The notes under the pieces are model-generated. The model saw only the letters and a program-made list of their open reading frames with translations. It had not been told where the DNA came from and ran no database searches. DNA of 64,000 nt, from positions 210,552 to 274,551 of the forward strand of contig NZ_QLMC01000008.1 of the NCBI RefSeq assembly GCF_003259745.1, written 5' to 3'. Of the stretch, positions 57,201-64,000 are shown in pieces. Both the position numbers and the translations under genes were made by a program. Numbering within the stretch: the first letter of the stretch is position 1; each line of letters opens with the position of its first letter. The DNA comes from Larkinella arboricola (GTDB taxonomy: Bacteria > Bacteroidota > Bacteroidia > Cytophagales > Spirosomataceae).

Positions 57201-59141
57201 CGCAGGCGGTGTACCATTGAAGCTACGCGTCGCTGAGGTAAAGGTTAGCCATTCCGGCAAAGCCGTGTTATCACCCAGGCTGGCAGAGTAGGTCAGTTCA
57301 TCGCCATCGGGGTCCGAGAAGGCGTTTGCATCAAACGCGAAGTTGAAATTGAGATCCGCTATAGCGTGCTGATCCGGGATTGCGTTGGCAACAACCGGTG
57401 GACGCGGTACCTGATCAATCACGGTAAAGTTGATCGTCAGGGGAGTTCCAGCCGTGTCGGTTGCGGCAGTACCCACATACGGCGTCGCTGTTAATGTATA
57501 GCTACCCACTGAGGGAGTCCAGTTCTTGAAGTCGCCGTTGGTATCACCGAAGAGAGCATAGGGTAAGCCATTGTCGGTCTGCGTACGGCCTTGCGCACCC
57601 GTCAAAACCATTTTGACCGAACCTACCGGGCTGGGGTTGGTATTAACCCGAATGTTCAGATTACGTGAGGGCAATATGTTCAGATTCAACCGGTCTCCGT
57701 TCGTCAGCGTCTTGATTTCCTGATCGTTAGTCGCGTTCATCAACGTAAAACTCACTACCGACTGCTGACTCACCGGCGGAATCACCGAAACCGTGACAAC
57801 TTCCTGCGCGGTCAGCGCGGGACTTCCGTTATCGGTTGCCCGGATGGCGACGTTATAGGTACCGACCGCCGTCGGCGTCCAATTAAAGACTCCTGTAGTC
57901 GGATTAATGCTGGCCTGTGCAGGTCCTGACACGCTGTATGTCAAGGTTTGGCCCGCATTCGCGTCAGTAGCCTGTGCCGTAAACGTCAATGGCTTGTTGA
58001 CCGTAACGGTTTGGCTGCCAATGGGGGTCAACACCGGAATGGTGTTAGTGGTGGAATTGGTAAACGAAATGACAAAGCTGTCTTCTGACGAGCCACCCTT
58101 TCCGTCACTGGCCAGTACCCGAACGGTAACGGGAGTGCTGTTGCCGGGAGCAATACCGCTGAATGTGCGGCTGGCTCCGTTGAAACTCAGCCACGCAGGA
58201 AGTGCCGCGTTGTTGGGCAGGCTGGCCGAATACGTAAGCGCATCCCCATTAATATCCGTGAAGGTAGCGGACGGAACCTGGTAGGAAAAGTTTAGTCCAG
58301 CCGTTACGGACTGATCGGGAATTGGAGCCGTTACCACCGGAGCGCTATTGCCGGGTACGGCGCCTGCACAGAGCGTTTCGGCATTGGTCAATGATTGAGC
58401 CGATGACTGATTCACCGTAGAGTGAAATAACACAATCCGGTCGATCAGGTGGTACGACGCCCGCGCTGAAATCTGTAGCTTGTAAACCCCCGGCGTATTG
58501 AACTCCACCTTTACGGGCATTCCGTCCTCGTCGTTGGCAAAGGTATTCCAGGCCCAGACTAGGCCGGGTGCATTGTAAAAAATCTTGAACCAGCCGTCTC
58601 CGCCTGACCCAAAGGCTACTGGCGTTTTGCCCGATCCTTTAGGATACACGATAAGACCGTTCTTTTCCGCATAAAAATCGCTGGCGTCTGGAAAACGGAG
58701 CCAGGAGTCATTATGCTCATTTCCGGCCGTTCCCTGACCTACCTTATTGCGCCACTGGAATGTGTATTTACCGGTTTTTGTAATTTTAATAGTCGTCTCA
58801 ATCAGGCCCACTCCCTGGGTATTGAGGTTTTCAGCCTTGGTCCAGCCGATGTAACCGGTTCCGGTATAGTTAGTTACGGTATTGCTTTTCTGCCAACCCG
58901 TGGGCAATGTGAGGTTCTCGGCTTCAATGATAACCAGACCATTCTTTTCTTCATAAGGAGTTGGACAGTCAGCCAGAGCGACTCTTGCGTTAGGCAGATT
59001 GCCTACTTTAACAGCGGAAATTCTGGTCGCGTTGCCAGGGTCCTTACTGCTATGGCCGGGGCCATCATTGATTCGAGTCCTGGATGATGTCAATAAAGGA
59101 GACACCAGCAGCACTAAAAAAAGGTAAAGATAATTTTTCAT
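54282..59141 (-). CDS. Giant T9SS-exported surface protein: CBM-like, Ig, kelch and PKD domains
   Basis: 1619 residues. Signal peptide (about 1-19); carbohydrate-binding-like beta-sandwich (about 65-255: VIIEAENLTLP, NDSWLRFPDASDF, YHLIDRIVLFH); cadherin-like putative-Ig domains (about 265-455 and 580-678); six or so kelch repeats (about 694-980: FYLIGGRGIKPVQVYNP, KIYIVGGN, ELLIIGGE); a choice-of-anchor D-like domain (about 998-1098); another Ig; a PKD domain (about 1314-1397). Three copies of a 117-residue module begin near residues 461, 1189 and 1407. A type A sorting domain ends it (TYPNPFTRSFNL, ending FKVVKGQ). Likely a cell-surface adhesin or glycan-binding protein. Confidence 0.93.
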   Translation of the reverse strand: MKNYLYLFLVLLVSPLLTSSRTRINDGPGHSSKDPGNATRISAVKVGNLPNARVALADCPTPYEEKNGLVIIEAENLTLPTGWQKSNTVTNYTGTGYIGWTKAENLNTQGVGLIETTIKITKTGKYTFQWRNKVGQGTAGNEHNDSWLRFPDASDFYAEKNGLIVYPKGSGKTPVAFGSGGDGWFKIFYNAPGLVWAWNTFANDEDGMPVKVEFNTPGVYKLQISARASYHLIDRIVLFHSTVNQSSAQSLTNAETLCAGAVPGNSAPVVTAPIPDQSVTAGLNFSYQVPSATFTDINGDALTYSASLPNNAALPAWLSFNGASRTFSGIAPGNSTPVTVRVLASDGKGGSSEDSFVISFTNSTTNTIPVLTPIGSQTVTVNKPLTFTAQATDANAGQTLTYSVSGPAQASINPTTGVFNWTPTAVGTYNVAIRATDNGSPALTAQEVVTVSVIPPVSQQSVVSFTLMNATNDQEIKTLTNGDRLNLNILPSRNLNIRVNTNPSPVGSVKMVLTGAQGRTQTDNGLPYALFGDTNGDFKNWTPSVGSYTLTATPYVGTAATDTAGTPLTINFTVIDQVPRPPVVANAIPDQHAIADLNFNFAFDANAFSDPDGDELTYSASLGDNTALPEWLTFTSATRSFNGTPPADGPESITVKVTANDGEGGTVSDSFVISIAPPVVAGSWQNIIPASGKPTARFENGYVQAGDKFYLIGGRGIKPVQVYNPITKVWTNAAQTPVDMHHFQAVEIDGLIYVVGALSGNYPQEPTVNQVHIYDPKANKWYVGPNIPESRRRGSAGVVVYNKKIYIVGGNTKGHNNGYVAWFDEYDPATGIWRTLPDAPHARDHFQAVVHENKLYAAAGRRSSANTNQTFTLTVPEVDVYDLTTGQWSTLPNSIPTPRAGTSAAVLDGELLIIGGESNQPAAHAETEALNFGTGIWKKLANMQKGRHATQVIVNNGGVYVAAGSGAQGSSAISEQEVYFKGEPTTPTVTQITPGSISSDAGSSRVLEPVPVNGTRTTVIKLSNTSGNQAIVVTSASFPQGSEFKVDHPVPFVIPAQGSVDVQVSFNPVSEGDKVSTLTISNTDEDLSIVLLGEATPANKPPVLAPISNKTATLGQALTFTAQATDPDSDQSLTYSVEGAPAASINPSTGAFSWTPTTTGTFSLTVTATDNGLPALSDKKVFTVTVPQMVLSLSLMNATNDQEIKVLTNGETINLATLPSRNLNIRVNTNPSPVGSVNMVLSGKQSRNQTDNGLPYALFGDTNGDFKNWTPTVGSYTLTATPYTASGATGTAGTPLTLSFTVIDQAVSNTAPVARAGADQTITLPTNSVTLDGSTSSDANGSITAYKWTQQSGPATATLSNSNAATLTASNLVAGTYVFRLTVTDNQNATAFDELTVKVNPVAAAQQVVSFSLMNANDEQEILILTEGQVLNLAALPSKSLNIRANTNPSPVGSVKMVLSGKQSRTQTETGFPYALFGDSNGNYNSWTPAVGSYTLTVTPYTGASATGTAGTPLTVNFSVVDQAPAGRLSVFGNAETAGMSIRTYPNPFTRSFNLQIKGREEGKLPVVVYDSYGRVVLQLDDVESDQQIHLGSEFVPGLYVIQVGKGKQAKRFKVVKGQ
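54572..54922 (-). repeat. 117-residue Ig-like module, copy 3 of the giant gene
   Basis: Encodes SFSLMNANDEQE ... PYALFGDSNGNYNSW ... SYTLTVTPY ... FSVVDQ. 351 bp, same length and order as the other copies. Confidence 0.85.
55227..55577 (-). repeat. 117-residue Ig-like module, copy 2 of the giant gene
   Basis: Encodes SLSLMNATNDQE ... PYALFGDTNGDFKNW ... SYTLTATPY ... FTVIDQ; very close to copy 1. Confidence 0.85.
57411..57761 (-). repeat. 117-residue Ig-like module, copy 1 of the giant gene
   Basis: Encodes SFTLMNATNDQE ... PYALFGDTNGDFKNW ... SYTLTATPY ... FTVIDQ. Confidence 0.85.
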
Positions 59142-60711
59142 ACAGAAGCACGTAATTAGATAATAACAGGATTAAATAAATGAAACAAAACGAAATTAGT
59201 AATCAGATTCTCAAGCGTTAATGAACTAAAAAGCAGGGTCGTTTATCTGTATGACCCCTATGGGTTAAACTAACCTGCCTGTTTTTACTATACTATTTAA
59301 AAAGTTGCTAAGTTAAGACACATTACGCCGGGCTGTACGGTGCTGTTGTTCAAGAGTGAGCCAACCGTTTTGGCGCGTTGACGGCCCTTTTTGCATCCAG
59401 GCAGAGACTAACGTTCTCATTCTTTTTGGCCGGGGATGCCCCTGCAACTGCATGGTTCTTCATTTATGAAAAAGTTAATTTCTGGCAGAAAAACTTTGTT
59501 TGTGCAGTGGATAAATTCGTCTAATTTGTACACGACCAAAAACCTACTTATAGTCTATATATAGTGGTAGCTCCTTGCACCATGTCAGAGGAGATTCTGT
59601 TACGATAAATCAAAAATTCTGATTGGCAGCTAACGATCCGAGCAGTTGAAACCACTTCTTATTTCGCCCATAAAAATACCTATTAATTTCAATTTCCAAG
59701 TTACATCTAAATGAGCTTTCACCACAAACAACTCCCTATTTATAGGTATATATAATCAAATACCTGTAACAAAGACGACCAATTCTTCTTAAAAAAACGT
59801 TCTCACAAACGCCAAAAACCATCATCAACTTATTAAATATCAACACAATACCCAAAAACAGGCAACTACTATCTGTCACAAGGGGCCCTACACTTACCGG
59901 AATAAAACTTCTTATATACGAAACGTAAAAATTAATTATACGGCCCTAATTAATTGATTTGGCACCGGATTAATATGTCATCACTTACTTTCAATAATTA
60001 GTCACACTACTTCTATAGCCATAATAAACAGCACGACTATTAACTACTCTTTAACTAGACAACTAAAATATTAATTACCAGAATATACATCTTGATATAC
60101 AATATATTACCATTATATCTACACTCTATTCACCATGATTATCAGACAAAATATCTAAACTATTATATCTTATTTTTTAAAATTAGCCTTAAAACTTGGT
60201 CTTTACTGGACAATATGCGGCTCTATAGCGATTAATTATCATACATCGAGTACGGCAGTTAGCGAATTAAGATTTCTTTTATGTGATTGATTGGTTACCT
60301 ACGTAGTCAAATAATTTCACTGTTTTCCAGATTTCACCTCCCTTTTTTAATCATCGAAGATTTTATTCTGGAAAACCGGAAATTAATTGCAATCTCAATT
60401 CACTACCCTTGCCGGGCTTGTTTTAAGAAATAGAGGCCGTTTAGCAGAGGATGAAGTAGAAGTAAAAACCGTCCGAATCCGATAAAAAGGCTTCCGTTTG
60501 TCTGATTAATCCAGTTCTTCCAACGATGGCGCTGCCTGCGCTGATACGCAAAAGCGGAGAAAGGCGGTATTTCGAACCCAATGTCACTCTCCTATAGGAA
60601 AGCTTATCCAGTCGGAAAGATTTGATCAGCCGCTCGAATATGGTTTAAGCTCACCTACCTGGATAGAACTACACTATTGCCTATATTTGATTTTCGCAAA
60701 CTCCGCCCGTC
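59142..60711. other. AT-rich intergenic region, no gene seen
   Basis: About 1.57 kb of AT-rich DNA between the divergent giant surface gene and the AraC regulator. I saw only short frames without protein-like composition, and no tRNA, IS end or strong hairpin. Its size and composition resemble the gap at 1426-2591, which also lies upstream of a large secreted-protein gene. Confidence 0.5.
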
Positions 60712-61623
60712 ATGGAAATCAAAACACTCGAAAGTTTTTATCAGGATACTACCGCGTTACTTCCCGAAGGCATCAATAAGGAAATTGGGCACTTTAACGT
60801 CTTTAAAATTGACGAGCTGCACGCGCAAACCCGTAAAAATCTCAAGCCCGCTATGCCTTACAACCGGCGTGCTTATTATAAAATCAGTCTGATTAGCGGT
60901 CGAAATCGGGCCGAATACGCCGATAAGGTCATAGATATTGAAAAGAACGCGCTACTTTTTGCGACCCCAAAAATCCCGTATCACTACGTTCCGCAGGACG
61001 ACAATCAGTTTGGTTATTTCTGCATTTTTACGAGCGATTTCCTGCTTCATAGTAAAAGTGGCGTCGTGCTGGACGAATTGCCGATTTACCATCCCGGCGG
61101 CTATCCTATTTTCCAGCTTTCCGATGAAGAAGCCGATGAGATTGCGTATGTTTTTAAGAAAATGTACAGAGAATTGTCATCCGATTATGCTTACAAGTAT
61201 GATCTGTTGCGAAACTACGTGCTGGAACTCATCCATCTTGGCCAGAAATTACAACCCGCAACGGCCTTATACCCAACCCACAACGCGTCGGCTCGGGTTT
61301 CATCGCTGTTCATTGAGCTTCTGGAACGGCAGTTTCCAATTGAATCGCCCCAGCAGAGACTCAGCCTCCGGACGGCTAAGGATTTTGCCGACCGGCTGGC
61401 CGTTCACGTCAACCACCTGAATAAAGTTCTGAAGGAAAATACCGGTAAAACCACCACTGATCTGATTAGTGGCCGCATTATACAGGAAGCGAAAATCCTG
61501 CTTAAACAAACCGACTGGAACATTTCCGAGATTGCTTATTCCCTCGGTTTTGAAGAAGTGGCTCACTTCTCCAATTTTTTCAAGAAACAGACTTCCTTTG
61601 CGCCCTTGTCCTTCCGAGCTTAA
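60712..61623 (+). CDS. AraC-family transcriptional regulator
   Basis: 303 residues. N-terminal cupin-like sensing half (about 20-170: RAYYKISLISGRNRAEY, PYHYVPQDDNQFGYFCIF), then the two-helix-turn-helix AraC DNA-binding half (about 205-303) with AVHVNHLNKVLKENTGKT and ISEIAYSLGFEEVAHFSNFFKKQ. Followed 97 bp later by a short-chain dehydrogenase gene whose upstream region carries spaced direct repeats, its likely target. Confidence 0.93.
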   Translation: MEIKTLESFYQDTTALLPEGINKEIGHFNVFKIDELHAQTRKNLKPAMPYNRRAYYKISLISGRNRAEYADKVIDIEKNALLFATPKIPYHYVPQDDNQFGYFCIFTSDFLLHSKSGVVLDELPIYHPGGYPIFQLSDEEADEIAYVFKKMYRELSSDYAYKYDLLRNYVLELIHLGQKLQPATALYPTHNASARVSSLFIELLERQFPIESPQQRLSLRTAKDFADRLAVHVNHLNKVLKENTGKTTTDLISGRIIQEAKILLKQTDWNISEIAYSLGFEEVAHFSNFFKKQTSFAPLSFRA

Positions 61624-61634
61624 CCGGCTTTGAA

Positions 61635-61693
61635 TTTTGCAAATGATGGATTGATGCTTGCAAACAGTCCGGCCCTGCACTGCTCTACTTTTG
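61635..61693 (+). promoter_or_regulatory. AraC operator-like direct repeats and promoter of the SDR gene
   Basis: TTGCAAA occurs at 61637-61643 and again at 61658-61664, exactly 21 bp apart (two helical turns), the layout of AraC half-sites. A -7 box TACTTTTG (TAnnTTTG) follows at 61686-61693, 27 bp before the ATG. The second repeat is close to where a -33 box would be, consistent with activation. Confidence 0.55.
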
Positions 61694-61720
61694 TATCGTC
61701 ATAACAAATCACACACGACG

Positions 61721-62482
61721 ATGAACAACAGTAAGATTGCTCTGGTAACCGGCGGTAGCCGCGGTCTCGGAAAAAACATGGCCTTAAGCCTGGCTCAAAA
61801 AGGAATTGACGTTATCCTTACGTACAACAGCCAAAAAGATGACGCTTTAGCCGTCGTTGCGGAAATTGAACAGGCGGGTCGGAAAGCCGCAGCTCTGCAA
61901 CTGAATACCGCTGATGTAAAAAGTTTCGACGGCTTTTTCGAACAGTTAAAAACCACGCTGGAAACCACTTTCGGCACAAACCATTTCGATTTTCTGATCA
62001 ATAACGCCGGTATTGGCATTCACGCTTCGTTTGCCGAAACCACCGAGGAGCAATTTGATCAACTAACGAATATCCACCTGAAAGGCGTGTTTTTTCTGAC
62101 GCAGAAGGCCCTGCCGCTACTGAACGATGGCGGACGAATTGTGAACGTTTCCAGCGGTCTCGCCCGCTTCGCCATTCCGGGTTCCTCGGCGTATGGAGCC
62201 CTGAAAGGTGCCATCGAAGTGCTGACCCGGTATCAGGCCAAAGAGCTAGGTGCCAGAGGAATAGCCGTGAACGTGATAGCCCCCGGAGCTATTGAAACGG
62301 ATTTTGGCGGTGGTCATGTACGGGATAATACGCAATTGAATCAATGGGTGTCTAGTGTTACGGCGCTGGGCCGTGCTGGCCTTCCCGACGACATTGGTGG
62401 GGTTGTAGCCTTCCTTTGTACAGATGATGCCAAATGGATCAATGGACAGCGAATTGAAGTCTCAGGTGGTATGAATCTGTAA
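61721..62482 (+). CDS. SDR-family oxidoreductase
   Basis: 253 residues from the ATG at 61721 (MNNSKIALVTGG); the open frame upstream to 61658 lies in the promoter. Classical FabG-like dehydrogenase: TGGSRGLGKN, NNAGIG, catalytic Ser in NVSSGLA, YGALK, PGAIETDFGG and a C-terminal SGG. Substrate unknown. Probably controlled by the AraC regulator just upstream. Confidence 0.92.
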   Translation: MNNSKIALVTGGSRGLGKNMALSLAQKGIDVILTYNSQKDDALAVVAEIEQAGRKAAALQLNTADVKSFDGFFEQLKTTLETTFGTNHFDFLINNAGIGIHASFAETTEEQFDQLTNIHLKGVFFLTQKALPLLNDGGRIVNVSSGLARFAIPGSSAYGALKGAIEVLTRYQAKELGARGIAVNVIAPGAIETDFGGGHVRDNTQLNQWVSSVTALGRAGLPDDIGGVVAFLCTDDAKWINGQRIEVSGGMNL

Positions 62483-62892
62483 GCGGAATCCTATTGTCCG
62501 TAAAGTAAGGGCTCTGATTAGGCAGCAAGCGCTGCGCTAGCAGGGCTCTTTTTTCTTGCGGCCTTCTCTTAAAACCGGTACAAATACGCTCGATGAATTT
62601 CTGATAAATCTACTGTAAACGTCCAAAATTAAAATTGGATGATCATGTGTTTTTTGCTTTCCCAAAAAACACATTCCTCATTATTTTCAGCTTAACATCG
62701 GCTAAGCCTTTATGGGCAAAAACAGTTACCAGGCCGCCTTTTTAATCTTATCACCTCGTAAAAACACCATTTTCACCCCTATCTATCAAATCTTTCCTAT
62801 TTTAATTATAAAAGGATTGAGTATATCCCGCAAAACATTCGAAAAAGGAATGCCGTTTGTAGTACATATATCCATTAACTCGCGCTTACACC

Positions 62893-63174
62893 ATGGAATA
62901 TATCATTCTCGGAATACTCGTCCTGCTAGCCACGGTTGTGGCCATCTATAAAGCCAGCTTATCCAGTAGTCGGCTGAAAACTAAAAATAGCCTGATCAAC
63001 GCCCTGATTAAAGTTTGTATTAAAATGAAGGCTGATCCGGAGCTGGTAGCCATGCTCAAGAAACGCGGTCATGAATTAGACGATGAAGATCTTTTAATTC
63101 GGGTTAATTCGTGGCTTTTTACTGATTCAAAACATAAAAAGCAACTTTCAGGCTCGCTCAAAAATTATAACTGA
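62893..63174 (+). CDS. Small membrane-anchored protein
   Basis: 93 residues. One N-terminal helix (YIILGILVLLATVVAIYKA), then a basic, helical cytoplasmic part (LINALIKVCIKMKADPEL, MLKKRGHELDDEDLLIRVNSWLF). No recognised family. Followed by a strong bidirectional terminator. The gap 62483-62892 shows no gene or clear promoter. Confidence 0.65.
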   Translation: MEYIILGILVLLATVVAIYKASLSSSRLKTKNSLINALIKVCIKMKADPELVAMLKKRGHELDDEDLLIRVNSWLFTDSKHKKQLSGSLKNYN

Positions 63175-63270
63175 AGGCTCTCCGGTTATCTACAGAGGAA
63201 TCCCGAACGCTATTTAATCTGATAGTTCCTTCTAGCGAAGGTCCATAAAACATTCGATCTGCTTTTATAT

Positions 63271-63305
63271 AAAAACGGTCCAGGCTCGCACCTGGACCGT
63301 TTTTA
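63271..63305. terminator. Bidirectional terminator
   Basis: AAAAACGGTCCAGG-CTCGCA-CCTGGACCGTTTTT: a perfect 14-bp stem with A and T tracts, between two convergent genes. Confidence 0.9.
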
Positions 63306-63319
63306 TGACTAAGTACTCC

Positions 63320-64000
63320 TTATTGAGCCTTTATTACTTTCAGGGTTCGGCTTTGTTCCGGTGTACTAACCCGCAGGATTAATATACCCGTTGCCTGACC
63401 TGCTACCGACAACCGTTGGCGCTCCAGCGGAGCCGCTTCATCGATTTGGCGCTCAGTCACCGTCTGTCCCTTCGTATCCAGAATTTGCATTCGCAACGGA
63501 CGGCCATTCGCTCCCCGCACTTCAAATGCTACTTCATCGTTTGTAATTGGGTTCCCTAACAACATCACCTGAAGCTCACCTGCATCTTCCGCCGACACCC
63601 GTGCTCCGGATGCCTGATCGACGACGGTAAAGCTGATGGTCAGCGGCACACCAGCGGTTCCCCCGGCTGAGGAAGCCGTATACGGCGTGCCCGTCAGCGT
63701 GTAACTGCCCAAAGCAGGCGTCCAGTTGTTGAAGTTACCGTTGCTGTCGCCAAACAACGCATACGGAACCCCGTTGTCGGTCTGCGTACGCGACTGCTTG
63801 CCACCCAATACCATCTTCACCGAGCCCACCGTAGCCGGGTTGGTGTTAGCCCGGATGTTAATATTACGCGTTCCCAGCGTGGCCAGGTTGATCTGCTCGC
63901 CATTGCTCAACACCCGAATCTCCTGATCGGTGGTGGCATTGATCAGGCTGAAGCTGACCAGAGTCTGTTGAGCGACCGGAGCCGCCCCTACTGTCACACT
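63320..64000 (-). CDS. 3' end of a T9SS-exported surface protein
   Basis: The frame is open to the right edge, so only the last 226 residues are seen and the start lies outside. It begins with a 117-residue Ig-like module (SFSLINATTDQE, PYALFGDSNGNFNNW, FTVVDQ) homologous to the three in the giant gene. It ends with a type A sorting domain (PITNDEVAFEVRGANGRPL, GILILRVSTPEQSRTLKVI). Being so close to the giant protein it may be a paralogue or partner. Confidence 0.9.
   Translation of the reverse strand, partial: SVTVGAAPVAQQTLVSFSLINATTDQEIRVLSNGEQINLATLGTRNINIRANTNPATVGSVKMVLGGKQSRTQTDNGVPYALFGDSNGNFNNWTPALGSYTLTGTPYTASSAGGTAGVPLTISFTVVDQASGARVSAEDAGELQVMLLGNPITNDEVAFEVRGANGRPLRMQILDTKGQTVTERQIDEAAPLERQRLSVAGQATGILILRVSTPEQSRTLKVIKAQ
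63613..63963 (-). repeat. 117-residue Ig-like module, copy in the right-edge gene
   Basis: 351 bp, same length and motif order as the three copies in the 54282-59141 gene, with more amino-acid differences. Confidence 0.85.

Noticed and set aside
56481..57236. 251-codon plus-strand frame within the giant gene
   Set aside because: Antisense to the kelch domain region; no start context or domain.
62712..62951. 79-codon plus-strand frame
   Set aside because: Overlaps the better-supported 62893 gene in another frame and has AT-rich noncoding composition.

Overview
The window looks like a chromosomal segment of a Bacteroidota bacterium of the order Cytophagales, most like Spirosoma/Larkinella-type organisms (inference). 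The support is: several secreted proteins with type IX secretion (T9SS) C-terminal sorting domains, a hybrid two-component regulator with an N-terminal propeller and C-terminal AraC domain, a DUF5686 outer-membrane protein, LytS/LytTR signalling, and promoter -7 boxes of the Bacteroidota form TAnnTTTG. No rRNA, tRNA, CRISPR or prophage was recognised.

Left part (1-9.1 kb): the 5' two-fifths or so of a secreted sugar-dehydrogenase-like propeller protein runs off the left edge on the minus strand. After an AT-rich gap comes a complete IS5-family element (882 bp, TTA target duplication) inserted 85 bp upstream of a 1348-aa hybrid two-component regulator. Next is a divergent HxlR regulator/short-chain dehydrogenase pair with operator-like palindromes. 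This pair is flanked on one side by a decayed piece of a thiamine pyrophosphate (TPP) riboswitch and on the other by the intact riboswitch.

Thiamine block (9.2-15.7 kb): promoter box, TPP riboswitch, a hairpin abutting the thiS start, then tightly packed thiS-thiC-thiE-thiG-thiH-thiF (the last with a rhodanese domain). A second thiE/tenI-like gene converges on thiF with overlapping stop codons. ThiC makes the pyrimidine; ThiS/ThiF/ThiG/ThiH make the thiazole; ThiE joins them. thiD and thiL are not in the window.

Middle (15.7-35.4 kb): small membrane proteins, including a 33-codon one with its own strong terminator; a lectin-domain T9SS type B protein; a multi-PAS histidine kinase gene broken by a 4-bp tandem duplication; a short-chain dehydrogenase; two lipoproteins; DUF5686; a LytS/LytTR pair; a DUF5958-like gene; and an ABC transporter operon with a YtrA-type GntR repressor and a matching operator.

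Right part (35.4-64 kb): penicillin acylase-type hydrolase, alpha/beta hydrolases, two very acidic small proteins, guaA, a NamZ/DUF1343 gene, an FtsX-type permease, a CotH-kinase T9SS protein, a GDSL lipase, a hybrid kinase, a short-chain dehydrogenase fused to a membrane/YtxH-like tail, a 1619-aa kelch/Ig T9SS surface protein, an AraC regulator with its short-chain dehydrogenase, and the 3' end of another T9SS protein. That last protein shares a 117-residue module with the giant protein.
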